Source: Prolixibacter denitrificans
GTDB taxonomy: Bacteria; Bacteroidota; Bacteroidia; Bacteroidales; Prolixibacteraceae
Length of the DNA: 64,000 nt
Assembly: GCF_003014495.1 (NCBI RefSeq)
Contig: NZ_PYGC01000014.1
Coordinates: forward strand, 44,282 to 108,281
Reading direction: 5' to 3'
Shown: piece after piece, positions 28,497 through 37,923 of the stretch
How positions within the stretch are numbered: position 1 is the first letter of the stretch
Layout of the letters: every line of letters begins with the position of its first letter
Program-made: the position numbers and the translations under genes
The notes under the pieces: generated by a model
What the model was told of the DNA's origin: nothing
The model's input: only the letters and a program-made list of their open reading frames with translations
Databases searched by the model: none

Positions 28497-28593
28497 ACTA
28501 CGGTTTATATTAAGCAGTGAATATTTTCAGTTTAGAAAACGTTTTCAACTCAGTTTCGGTTCATCTATAACGGATTAAACTACCGTGAAGAGC

Positions 28594-28623
28594 TAAAAAA
28601 AGAGCTGCCAGACAGACAGCTCT
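28594..28623 (-). terminator. Rho-independent terminator for folD
   Basis: Minus-strand hairpin AGAGCTG..CAGCTCT (28601-28623) followed by a T run (complement of 28594-28600), 30 bases after the folD stop at 28653. Confidence 0.75.
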
Positions 28624-28652
28624 TAAAGTCAATATTTTTATTTCAAAGTACG

Positions 28653-29528
28653 CTACGAATAAATCTCACCTTTCGCAGCCAACAAGGTATTTTTCAATAA
28701 TGATACTCGGGTCATCGGGCCAACACCTCCGGGAACAGGCGTAATGTAAGAACATTTTTCAGCTACTTCATCGAAGGCCACATCGCCTTTCAGCTTAAAG
28801 CCCGATTTGGTCTTATCCGATTTTACACGTGTGGTTCCTACGTCGATAACAACCGCTCCTTCTTTCACCATGTCACCTTTAATGAACTCAGGCGAACCGA
28901 GCGCTGCAATCAGAATATCGGCACTGGCACACAACTCTTTCAGGTTCTTGGTGCGACTGTGAGCAACGGTTACCGTAGCATTTATCGCTTTCTGAGACAT
29001 CAGTACACTCAACGGGCGGCCGACAATGTTGCTTCGTCCAACCACAACACAATTCTTACCTGACGTTTCAATATTATAGCGCTTCAACAAATCCACGATA
29101 CCGTCCGGCGTAGCCGAAACAAAGCAAGGCAGACCGATAACCATTCGCCCTACGTTAATCGGATGAAAGCCGTCAACATCTTTCTTCGGGTCAATCGCTT
29201 CGATAATTTTCTGTTCGGAAATGTGTTTGGGCAAGGGCAACTGAACGATGAATCCGTCCACATCGTCATCATTATTCAACTCGTCCACTTTAGCCAGCAA
29301 CTCTTCTTCGGTCACGTCGTCTTCAAAACGAACCAGGCTCGATTTGAAACCGACCTCGGCGCAATCCTTCATTTTGAAAGCTACGTACGATTCGCTTCCA
29401 CCGTCGTGGCCCACAAGTACAGCCGCCAGGTGGGGTGCTTTTTTACCGTTGCTTTTCAGCAGCTTTACTTCGTCAGCAATTTCGGCTTTTAATTCGGCCG
29501 ATGTCTTCTTTCCGTCCAGTAAAATCAT
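28653..29528 (-). CDS. folD: Bifunctional methylenetetrahydrofolate dehydrogenase/cyclohydrolase FolD, 291 aa
   Basis: Interconverts 5,10-methylene- and 10-formyl-tetrahydrofolate in one-carbon metabolism. Family motifs: [50 protein letters not shown], and [43 protein letters not shown] for NAD(P) binding, closing with [20 protein letters not shown]. Length and start ([17 protein letters not shown]) are normal. It lies 27 bases downstream of ffh and may share its transcript, with a terminator after it. Confidence 0.95.
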   Translation of the reverse strand: MILLDGKKTSAELKAEIADEVKLLKSNGKKAPHLAAVLVGHDGGSESYVAFKMKDCAEVGFKSSLVRFEDDVTEEELLAKVDELNNDDDVDGFIVQLPLPKHISEQKIIEAIDPKKDVDGFHPINVGRMVIGLPCFVSATPDGIVDLLKRYNIETSGKNCVVVGRSNIVGRPLSVLMSQKAINATVTVAHSRTKNLKELCASADILIAALGSPEFIKGDMVKEGAVVIDVGTTRVKSDKTKSGFKLKGDVAFDEVAEKCSYITPVPGGVGPMTRVSLLKNTLLAAKGEIYS

Positions 29529-29555
29529 TGAAGATATTTATTTTGATGATTTAGC

Positions 29556-30893
29556 TTATCTTCTTTTTCCGCGTTGCGCTTTAGCAGCCATATTACGCAC
29601 ATTTCCGCCCTGCGAAACCATCTTCATCATTTTCCGGGTTTCCCCGAATTGCTTGATCAAACGGTTTACTTCCTGAATGTTCGTTCCTGAACCGGTAGCG
29701 ATACGCTTACGACGGGAACCATCAATCAAAGCCGGATTGTCACGCTCATCAGGTGTCATGGAATAGATAATGGCTTCGATGTGCTTGAAGGCATCGTCTT
29801 CCAAGTCAATATTATTCAAAGCTTTGCGCATTCCCGGAATCATCGCAGCCAAATCCTTCAGGTTACCCATCTTTTTGATTTGCTGAATCTGCGTCAGGAA
29901 ATCGTTGAAGTTGAACTGGTTCTTCGCCAGTTTCTTCTGCAATTTGCGGGCTTCCTCTTCATCGAATTGCTCCTGGGCACGCTCCACCAACGAAACGATA
30001 TCACCCATCCCGAGAATCCGGTCAGACATACGACTGGGGTGAAATACATCGATGGCATCCATTTTTTCGCCGGTACCCACAAATTTGATGGGCTTCTTAA
30101 CTACCGTACGAATCGAAAGCGCAGCACCACCACGGGTATCACCATCGAGTTTGGTCAGGATAACTCCATCGAAATCGAGTCGTTCGTTAAACTCTTTGGC
30201 TGTATTCACAGCGTCCTGACCGGTCATCGAGTCAACCACAAAAAGCGTTTCATCAGGATCGATAGCCTTTTTAATGGCTTCGATTTCCTGCATCATCTGC
30301 TCATCGATGGCCAAACGACCGGCGGTATCGATAATGACCACATCATTGCCTTCTGCTTTTGCTTTCTTAATCGCGTTTTTGGCAATTTTTACCGGGTCTT
30401 TAACACCTTCTTCCGTATAAACCGGAACCTCAATTGATTCGCCAACTACCTTCAACTGCTCGATTGCAGCCGGACGATAAATGTCGCAGGCAACCAACAA
30501 CGGATTCTTCTTCTGCTTCGATTTTAAACGATTGGCCAGCTTTCCGGAAAAGGTAGTTTTACCTGATCCCTGCAAACCTGACATCAGAATCACTGACGGC
30601 GATTTCGTTAACGAAATATCAACCGTCTCGCCTCCCATCAGTTCCGCCAACTCGTCGTGAACGATTTTTACCATCATCTGTCCCGGCTTCACCGACTCGA
30701 GCACTTTCTGCCCGATGGCTTTATCCTTCACACGATTGGTAAAATCTTTGGCTATTTTGAAGTTTACGTCGGCGTCAAGCAGTGCACGACGAACATCCTT
30801 TAATGTTTCGGCAACATTTATCTCGGTAATCTGCCCCGAACCTTTGAGCAGTTTAAACGATTTCTCTAACCTGTCGGTAAGATTTTCAAACAT
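29556..30893 (-). CDS. ffh: Signal recognition particle protein Ffh, 445 aa
   Basis: GTPase that, with 4.5S RNA, targets nascent membrane proteins to the Sec translocon. N domain, then the G domain with GLQGSGKTTFSGKLA, DTAGRLAIDEQ, TKLDGDTRGGAAL, and the M domain with methionine-rich KKMGNLKDLAAMIPGM and the RNA-binding SGT motif (SRRKRIATGSGTNIQEVNRLIKQF). The C-terminus is basic (KAQRGKRR). Start at ATG 30893 (MFENLTDRLEKSF); the earlier frame begins outside the family pattern. Confidence 0.95.
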   Translation of the reverse strand: MFENLTDRLEKSFKLLKGSGQITEINVAETLKDVRRALLDADVNFKIAKDFTNRVKDKAIGQKVLESVKPGQMMVKIVHDELAELMGGETVDISLTKSPSVILMSGLQGSGKTTFSGKLANRLKSKQKKNPLLVACDIYRPAAIEQLKVVGESIEVPVYTEEGVKDPVKIAKNAIKKAKAEGNDVVIIDTAGRLAIDEQMMQEIEAIKKAIDPDETLFVVDSMTGQDAVNTAKEFNERLDFDGVILTKLDGDTRGGAALSIRTVVKKPIKFVGTGEKMDAIDVFHPSRMSDRILGMGDIVSLVERAQEQFDEEEARKLQKKLAKNQFNFNDFLTQIQQIKKMGNLKDLAAMIPGMRKALNNIDLEDDAFKHIEAIIYSMTPDERDNPALIDGSRRKRIATGSGTNIQEVNRLIKQFGETRKMMKMVSQGGNVRNMAAKAQRGKRR

Positions 30894-31176
30894 TTGTATT
30901 CCCGTTTTTTTGAGTGCGTACAAAGATAATGAATTGGCAGAATTAGGAAAATATAAAATTGCTCAGCTATGCCCTTTCATATGGCTGGCAATTGGTAACT
31001 CATCCATACCAATTTGTCATCAATAGCCCCGCCGCCAAACTCATGTAATACACTACTCATCAAGATACTAACCAACACACTTTAGAAATAAGCAAACAAT
31101 AATTCAGACAAACGTGTAACGAAACATCTTTTTCGGCGTCCTTTTAAGATGAAAGCTAATCTGCGAATTTCAAACC

Positions 31177-33810
31177 ATGAAAAAACCGTTTTTTCTATTC
31201 ATATTTTTTCTCATTATAGCGAGTAACGTATTCGGACAGGACGTTCAGAAGAAACGCTACAACGCCACCAGACTTCAGTCGCCGCTCACCATCGATGGAA
31301 ATCTGTCAGAAGCAGCCTGGCAATCGGGACAGTGGGAAGACAGCTTTACGCAAAGAGAACCATACGAAGGGAAAGCTCCCCGCCAGAATACGACTTTCAA
31401 AATTATGTACGACGATAATTTTATTTACGTCGGGATAAAAGCTTTCGACACTGCCCCCGACAGCATCGTCAGAAGAATGAGTCGGCGGGACAATCTGGAT
31501 GGCGATTACGTTGGAATCTCGTTTGACAGTTACCACGACCGCCGCACAGCCTTCAATTTCATTGTAACTGCTTCAGGAGTCAAAGACGATGCGATCATGA
31601 CCAATGACGGCGACAATGAAGATGACACCTGGGACCCGATTTGGTATGTAAAGACAAGCATGACTTCATGGGGATGGAGTGCTGAAATGAAGATCCCCTT
31701 TACGCAGTTACGATTTAATAAGAACTCCTCCACTGTTTGGGGACTGGAAGTTGTTCGCTACATCTATCGTTATGCCGAAACCGATTTCTGGCAACCTATC
31801 GCGCGTAATGCTCCCGGCTTTGTTCATCTCTATGGAGAACTGGGCGGCTTGAACGATATTAAACCGAAGAAACAGCTCGACCTGACTCCCTACGTGGTGG
31901 CCGGAGTAGAATCGTACCCGAAAGAAGAGGGTAATCCATTTTCGACCGGCCACAAAAACCGGTTGAATGCCGGCCTTGACGGAAAGATTGGCGTAACCAA
32001 TAACCTGACACTCGACTTCACCATCAATCCTGATTTTGGACAGGTAGAAGCTGATCCATCAGAGGTCAATTTAACGGCGTTCGAAACTTTCTTCCGCGAA
32101 AAGCGCCCCTTTTTCATCGAAGGAAAAAGCATCACCAGTTTCCCGTTAGGATTTGGTGACGGCGACCTTTCTACCGAGAACCTGTTTTACTCGCGCCGAA
32201 TAGGACGCAGGCCTCAATATGAACCGGACCTGCGAGACAACGAATACATCGACAGCCCAAAAAACACCTCAATTATTGGAGCTGCCAAATTAACCGGAAA
32301 GACAGAATCAGGTTGGTCGGTTGGAGTTATTGAAAGTGTTGCTGCCGAAGAAAAAGCAAAAATTGCATACGAAGGCGAACAAAGAACGCAGACCGTAGAA
32401 CCATTGACCAATTATTTCGTCGGTCGTTTGCAGAAAGACCTAAACAAAGGAAATACCCTGATCGGTGGTATGGTCACCAATACTTCCCGCCAACTCGATA
32501 ATGTTTTGAAAGACTACCTCCATCGTTCAGCAACGACCGGAGGACTCGACTTCACACAATATTTTAACGACAAAAATTATCTACTCTCAGTTCACGGAGC
32601 TTTCAGCAAAGTAGAGGGAACGAAAGAGGCTCTATTGGAAACCCAAACCTCTTCGAGACATTATTACCAGCGACCGGACGCCACACATATTCATTTAGAT
32701 AGTACCAGAACCAGTCTTTCTGGATTTGGAGGGAATGTTCAATTTGGAAAAATCGGTGGTAACCTGAAGTTTCTGTTAGCAGCTATGGCCAAATCACCGG
32801 GACTTGAACTGAACGATGTAGGCTACCTTCGCTCCACTGACCAGATTTTCCAGGTTTTCTGGATGGGTTATCGGTTTAACGAGCCCAAAGGAATTATGCG
32901 GAAAGCCAATTTGAACCTGAACCAATGGAATGTATGGGATTTCAGCGGACAATACCTCAATTCGGGCGGAAATGTTAATGGCTATATTGAGTTTAAAAAC
33001 TATTGGTCATTTCATTCAGGAATCAATTTCGATAGCGATGAAGTAGACAATTACATTCTGCGGGGAGGTCCGGGCATGATTGTTCCCGGAGGAATGAATA
33101 TCTGGTACGGAATTGAGACCGACGAACGCAAGAAACTGAAACTATCCTACTTCGGAAGCAACAACTGGAACAAATACAACAGTCGCACCTCATGCTCGTA
33201 TTCACCTGAAATTGAATACAGACCAAACAATACGCTCAATTTCAGTTTGGAGCCATCGCTGTACAAACAGAAAAGAGAGCTGCAGTATGTGGATGAATAT
33301 TCCATAAACGGAGATAATCGCTACCTCATGGCACATCTCGACCAAAAAGTATTGAGTTTTTCGATGCGGGTTAATATCAACCTGACGCCCGACCTGACCA
33401 TTCAGTACTGGGGACAACCGTTTTTCGCTTCCGGAAAATACAACGAGTTTAAGATGATTACCGATCCCAAAGCCGATCGATTCTCCGACAGGTTCCAGCT
33501 CTATTCTCCAAATCAGTTGACTTACAACGACTCTGAGGAGATGTACTACATCGACGAAAATCAGGATGGAACCACCGACTATTCTTTCGAGCAACCCAAC
33601 TTTAACTTCAACGAATTTCTTTCCAATCTCGTAGTGCGATGGGAATACACTCCGGGTTCCACCGTTTACCTGGTATGGTCTCAATCAAGAGATTATTCAG
33701 ACAGTTTTGGTGATTTTAATTTGGACAGGAGTTTCGATAACTTGTTTAACGGCAACCAACCGTACAATATTTTCTTAGTCAAATTCTCGTACCGTATCGG
33801 ATTACACTAA
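31177..33810 (+). CDS. DUF5916/CBM9-like outer-membrane protein, 877 aa
   Basis: Signal peptide (KKPFFLFIFFLIIASNVFGQ), then a carbohydrate-binding-9-like beta domain (about residues 38-215: PLTIDGNLSEAAWQSG-W, FKIMYDDNFIYVGIKAFD, RRDNLDGDYVGISFDSYHDRRTAFNFIVTASG, WGWSAEMKIPFTQLRF), followed by a roughly 600-residue barrel-like region of alternating strands with the DUF5916 hallmark FRE-KRPFFIEG and closing LVKFSYRIGLH. The family sits in the Bacteroidota outer membrane; substrate unknown. It lies alone between ffh and a two-component kinase, with a bidirectional terminator behind it. Confidence 0.88.
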   Translation: MKKPFFLFIFFLIIASNVFGQDVQKKRYNATRLQSPLTIDGNLSEAAWQSGQWEDSFTQREPYEGKAPRQNTTFKIMYDDNFIYVGIKAFDTAPDSIVRRMSRRDNLDGDYVGISFDSYHDRRTAFNFIVTASGVKDDAIMTNDGDNEDDTWDPIWYVKTSMTSWGWSAEMKIPFTQLRFNKNSSTVWGLEVVRYIYRYAETDFWQPIARNAPGFVHLYGELGGLNDIKPKKQLDLTPYVVAGVESYPKEEGNPFSTGHKNRLNAGLDGKIGVTNNLTLDFTINPDFGQVEADPSEVNLTAFETFFREKRPFFIEGKSITSFPLGFGDGDLSTENLFYSRRIGRRPQYEPDLRDNEYIDSPKNTSIIGAAKLTGKTESGWSVGVIESVAAEEKAKIAYEGEQRTQTVEPLTNYFVGRLQKDLNKGNTLIGGMVTNTSRQLDNVLKDYLHRSATTGGLDFTQYFNDKNYLLSVHGAFSKVEGTKEALLETQTSSRHYYQRPDATHIHLDSTRTSLSGFGGNVQFGKIGGNLKFLLAAMAKSPGLELNDVGYLRSTDQIFQVFWMGYRFNEPKGIMRKANLNLNQWNVWDFSGQYLNSGGNVNGYIEFKNYWSFHSGINFDSDEVDNYILRGGPGMIVPGGMNIWYGIETDERKKLKLSYFGSNNWNKYNSRTSCSYSPEIEYRPNNTLNFSLEPSLYKQKRELQYVDEYSINGDNRYLMAHLDQKVLSFSMRVNINLTPDLTIQYWGQPFFASGKYNEFKMITDPKADRFSDRFQLYSPNQLTYNDSEEMYYIDENQDGTTDYSFEQPNFNFNEFLSNLVVRWEYTPGSTVYLVWSQSRDYSDSFGDFNLDRSFDNLFNGNQPYNIFLVKFSYRIGLH

Positions 33811-33814
33811 TGAA

Positions 33815-33850
33815 AAAATCCCCGCCTCAATTTTAGTGCGGGGATTTTCC
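33815..33850. terminator. Bidirectional terminator
   Basis: AAAAATCCCCGC / GCGGGGATTTT (33815-33847) with T-rich ends on both strands. It separates the DUF5916 gene from the convergent histidine-kinase gene. Confidence 0.8.
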
Positions 33851-33871
33851 TTCATAAACTATTTATTAACC

Positions 33872-36800
33872 TTAAAAGAGTTTGTCCACCGTTTCAATTA
33901 CATCTTCCGCCTTAAACGGCTTGCTCAAATAACCGTCCATTCCGATACTCAAACACAAGTCAATATCTTCCTGAAGTGCGTTTGCGGTCATGGCAACAAT
34001 CTTTACCGGTTTTCCATTCTGCTCCTCCTCTTTCCGTATCATCTTCGTTACCTCATAACCGTTCAGTTGCGGCATCTGGATGTCCATCATTATCAAGTCA
34101 TACTCGTTATCGCGGTACATTCGCCATGCTTCTTCTCCGTCTTTGGCCAGATCAATGGAGTCAGACACACACTTTAGTGTCAACATGGCGACCTTCTGAT
34201 TAATCACATTATCCTCGGCAACCAGAACTTTCAGATTTCTTTTCTTTCCGTTAATTCCTTGATTCTTCGTACGAGTGGCGTCAGTATATGACTCAGGTAA
34301 CTGCTTACCAGTTACTTTAGCCATGATATTAAGCAACTGATCGAGTTTTATCGGCTTATTCAAATAATACTCAAAACCAGCACTTTGAACTTGTCCCCTC
34401 GGCAAAATATCGGAAACAGATGACAGTAATATTAGTTTAGTTGAAGCAATATCCGGGTCCTTTTTCACACGGCTGGCGAAGTCTAGTCCATCCATCTCGC
34501 TCATCTGGAAATCAACCAAAGCGATATCGTAAGGTTGTCCTTTTGAGGCTGCCTTCTTCAATTTCTTCAAAGCGCCCATACCACTCGAAGCTTCATCCGA
34601 AGAACAATCCCAGGTCTCTAAATATTTTGAGAAGATTAACCGGTTGGTCCGATTATCGTCGACAATCAACACCTTTACATTTTCCAACTCAATCACTTCT
34701 TTTGGCTGGTCACTGACTGCTCCCGCCGCTGCTTTTTCAAACTTCGCGGTAAACCAAAAGACGGAACCCTGATTGACTTCGCTTTCCAAACCGATTTCTC
34801 CCCCCATCTGTTCGCTCAGTCGTTTGGAAATAGCCAGTCCCAGGCCGGTACCTCCGTACCTTCGGGTCGTTGACGAATCGACTTGCGTAAACGAGTCAAA
34901 CAACTTTTCCTGTGCCTCTTTCGGAATTCCAATTCCGGTATCTTTTACCTTAAACAGTACTTCAACCTCAGAATTAACCTTCTGCAATTCCGCTGAAATA
35001 AACACCTCGCCGCTCTTGGTAAATTTAATAGCATTATTGGCCAGGTTAATAAGCACCTGCCGTAACCGCACCGGATCGCCAAGCACCGTGTCAGGAATTG
35101 CCGCGTCGATATAAGTCACCAGGTCGAGCCCTTTGTTATTCGACTTTATAATCAACACGTCAGCCACATCCTCTACTATCTTGCGAATATTGATGGGTGT
35201 CGATTCCAACTCCATCCGCCCGGACTCAATTTTCGAGAAATCGAGAATGTCGTTAATAATAGCCAACAGGTTATTTCCCGATTTGGTAATTACGTCGAGA
35301 TATTCTGTTTGCTCTTCATTGAGTTTTGTCTTTCTCAGGATATCCGCCATTCCGATTACTCCGTTCATCGGCGTGCGAATCTCATGCGACATATTGGCCA
35401 AAAACAGGCTCTTGGCCCGGTTCGCCTCCTCCGCTTTATTTTTGGCTATTTCCAGATGCTTTTTAGCCTCAACTTCAATTGTGTTATCTCTTGAAATACC
35501 GACCAAACCGATGATGTTGCCCTCAACATCACGAACAGGCATTTTCGTAGCCGACATCCAACGAACGGTTCCATCAGTTAGCGTCAGCTTTTCCGGTTTA
35601 TTAATGATCGGCTTTCCACTCTTTAGCAGCTCCTTCTCATCGAGATTAATCTGCCAAATCTCTTCATCCCGGAAAAAGTCAGATTTTGTCTTTCCAATCG
35701 CCTCTTCTGCGTTTTCAACTCCAAGCAATTGGGCCATTGCCTTGTTGATCCGGGTAAACCGCGATTCTGCATCTTTAAAATAGATACCGTCGGGCACACT
35801 ATCCATCAGAATTCTTAACAACTGACGCTCATGCTCTAACCGATCTTCCATTTGTTTCCTTTCGGAATAATCCCGCGAAACGCCAACCAAACCAATAACT
35901 CGTCCATTCTTCTCTCTAATCGGAATTTTGGTTGTTGTCACGTACCGAAGTTCACCGTATGCATCCACAAATTCCTGAAGTTTGTCCACAATTGCTTCTC
36001 CGGTTCTCATCAAATTCATATCATCCTGATAAGATTGCTCTGCAAATTCGCGATCATGAAACTCGAAATCAGTCTTTCCTATGGCATCTTCCGGCTTTTT
36101 CAATCTCATAAGCCTGGCATGCGCCTCGTTTATACGGGTATACCTGGCTTTTCTATCCTTGTAATAAATAATATCGGGACTGTTTTTCAGGAATGTGTCA
36201 ACCAGTTCCTGTTGCTGACGCAATTTCTCCTCATATTCCTGCTCCCTGGTTACGTCCCGGGATATTCCAACGAGGCCAATAATTCTATCCGCCTGATTGC
36301 GAATTGGTATTTTAGTGGCCGTAACATACTTCAAGCCTTTTGCCGTTACAATCTTTTCCACCTGATTGACAAGCGGAATGCCTTTAGAGAACAACTCCTG
36401 CTCATCGGTTAAGGCCTGTCGGGCATGCCGTTTATCAAAATAGTCAACATCTGTTTTACCAATGGCTTCTTCAGGAGTCGCTATTCCGAGCAGGTTGGCC
36501 TGTGCTTGATTAATACGGGTGAATTCCGACTTTGTATTTTTAAAGTATATCGTGTCAGGAATGTTATCCATCAACATCTGGAGAAAGTCCTTCTCCTTTT
36601 CCAATTCCGCCTCTGCCAGTTTCTGATCGGTGATTTTCTCATACATTCCCAAAATGCCGATGATGTCGCCTTTTTCATTGCGCATGGGAATCTTGCTTTT
36701 CCGCAACCATTCCGTTTTCCCATCCCGGTTCGGGATGGCTTCCACATAGTTTATCATGGATTGACCGGTAGCAAGCACTTCCCGATCCCTGGCAATATTG

Positions 36801-37348
36801 CTGGCAGCTTCATCGGATGAGAACAAATCAAAATCGGTCAGACCAATCACCTGATCAAGGTTATTCAATCCTCTATCACTAGCGAAAGTTTTGTTGCACC
36901 CCATGTACTTCAAACGGGCATCTTTCCAGAAAATGGCTGTAGGAATATGTTGAATAACCCAATCGAGATGCTCGCTGGTTTGGATTTCCCGCTTGCATTC
37001 GCTCACCATTTCTTTGAGCAAAATCCGCATGCTGTTTGGATTGAACTCATCAGAGATGACGAATACAAATTCAGGAAGTTCAGAAAGATCGTTGTTCCCG
37101 GAATTGTCGATTAGTACAACCTTGAACTTTCCGGAATACAGGATATCACGCATAGCTGACTCTTCCGCCAGATCCTTAAAATCATCGATACCTGTGATGA
37201 AAAGATTCGGGTTGATACGATGAATATCCTGAGCAAAAGAGGCTTTATCATTCAAAAACACGGCACTGAACCCGGAACATTCCGAAACAGCATCCAGTAT
37301 CTTCGAAACAATGGTAGTATCTATATGAAAAACGGCAATCCTCTCCAT
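33872..37348 (-). CDS. Hybrid histidine kinase, four PAS domains, two receivers, 1158 aa
   Basis: Order: receiver-like N-domain (1-115) with the phospho-acceptor region altered (NLFITGID), PAS 1 (127-243), PAS 2 (255-370), PAS 3 (381-495), PAS 4 (508-622), HisKA with His655 in MSHEIRTPMNG, HATPase with DTGIGIP (803-809) and GGTGLGLA (832-839), receiver 1 with Asp946 (LVDFQMSEMDG), receiver 2 with Asp1089 (MMDIQMPQLNG). No membrane helix, so it is cytosolic. The PAS units are internal repeats; each carries an R-I-N-x-A and EEAIGKTD-type stretch. No partner output gene is adjacent. Upstream lies only a 145-base AT-rich gap. Confidence 0.94.
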   Translation of the reverse strand: MERIAVFHIDTTIVSKILDAVSECSGFSAVFLNDKASFAQDIHRINPNLFITGIDDFKDLAEESAMRDILYSGKFKVVLIDNSGNNDLSELPEFVFVISDEFNPNSMRILLKEMVSECKREIQTSEHLDWVIQHIPTAIFWKDARLKYMGCNKTFASDRGLNNLDQVIGLTDFDLFSSDEAASNIARDREVLATGQSMINYVEAIPNRDGKTEWLRKSKIPMRNEKGDIIGILGMYEKITDQKLAEAELEKEKDFLQMLMDNIPDTIYFKNTKSEFTRINQAQANLLGIATPEEAIGKTDVDYFDKRHARQALTDEQELFSKGIPLVNQVEKIVTAKGLKYVTATKIPIRNQADRIIGLVGISRDVTREQEYEEKLRQQQELVDTFLKNSPDIIYYKDRKARYTRINEAHARLMRLKKPEDAIGKTDFEFHDREFAEQSYQDDMNLMRTGEAIVDKLQEFVDAYGELRYVTTTKIPIREKNGRVIGLVGVSRDYSERKQMEDRLEHERQLLRILMDSVPDGIYFKDAESRFTRINKAMAQLLGVENAEEAIGKTKSDFFRDEEIWQINLDEKELLKSGKPIINKPEKLTLTDGTVRWMSATKMPVRDVEGNIIGLVGISRDNTIEVEAKKHLEIAKNKAEEANRAKSLFLANMSHEIRTPMNGVIGMADILRKTKLNEEQTEYLDVITKSGNNLLAIINDILDFSKIESGRMELESTPINIRKIVEDVADVLIIKSNNKGLDLVTYIDAAIPDTVLGDPVRLRQVLINLANNAIKFTKSGEVFISAELQKVNSEVEVLFKVKDTGIGIPKEAQEKLFDSFTQVDSSTTRRYGGTGLGLAISKRLSEQMGGEIGLESEVNQGSVFWFTAKFEKAAAGAVSDQPKEVIELENVKVLIVDDNRTNRLIFSKYLETWDCSSDEASSGMGALKKLKKAASKGQPYDIALVDFQMSEMDGLDFASRVKKDPDIASTKLILLSSVSDILPRGQVQSAGFEYYLNKPIKLDQLLNIMAKVTGKQLPESYTDATRTKNQGINGKKRNLKVLVAEDNVINQKVAMLTLKCVSDSIDLAKDGEEAWRMYRDNEYDLIMMDIQMPQLNGYEVTKMIRKEEEQNGKPVKIVAMTANALQEDIDLCLSIGMDGYLSKPFKAEDVIETVDKLF

Positions 37349-37493
37349 AACAGCAACATGCTAATTGCGTAAAAAAGTTTGTAGTTAGTTCAACGTCCCC
37401 TCTTGTCCATTGATGAAATGAACATTCACCAAATCTTACTATATGTAACGTAAAGATTGCTACAAATATTTTACCGCCTACGCAGCAAAATGC

Positions 37494-37784
37494 TTATTTA
37501 GTTGTCACCGTTTTTCCATATTTATATTTAGCATAAACTAAATAGAAGGTTGCTAATATGTTAACTATATAATTGAGCCAAAGTGGCCATTGAAACGAAC
37601 CACGAACCATATCGCCTTGCGCGATATATACAAACGTGAATAACACACCAAAAGCCCACATCAGTAGAAATGGCCAGTTAAAACTGGAGACATCGTGTGT
37701 GCGCCATGTTTGGATGACCTGCGGGATGACCCCAATACTAAGAATAATGTTTCCAAACCAACCAAGGAATTCAAATGGATTCAT
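37494..37784 (-). CDS. SemiSWEET/PQ-loop transporter, 96 aa
   Basis: Three membrane helices. The PQ motif is in SIGVIPQVIQTWRTHDVSSFNWPFLLMWAFGVLF, typical of bacterial SemiSWEETs, which dimerise to move sugars or other small solutes. Length is normal. The substrate cannot be told. The gene is the only one between the kinase and argS, with no clear promoter. Confidence 0.8.
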   Translation of the reverse strand: MNPFEFLGWFGNIILSIGVIPQVIQTWRTHDVSSFNWPFLLMWAFGVLFTFVYIAQGDMVRGSFQWPLWLNYIVNILATFYLVYAKYKYGKTVTTK

Positions 37785-37864
37785 ATGTCAAATTTTTTCT
37801 TCGCTAAAGGTAAAAATTTTTCGATGCGGCAATCGTTCTGACCAATTAGGCTCAACAGCCAGAC

Positions 37865-37901
37865 AAAAATAAACCCCGAAAATCAGAAGATAATCGGGGT
37901 T
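37865..37901 (-). terminator. Rho-independent terminator for argS
   Basis: Minus-strand hairpin AACCCCGA..TCGGGGTT (37872-37901) followed by TATTTTTG, 23 bases after the argS stop at 37924. Confidence 0.7.
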
Positions 37902-37923
37902 GAGTCTATGTTACAATAGTTCT

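Noticed and set aside
33976..37223. Several plus-strand ORFs of up to 216 codons across the histidine kinase
   Set aside because: They are antisense to the intact 1158-aa kinase gene and show no start signal or domain.
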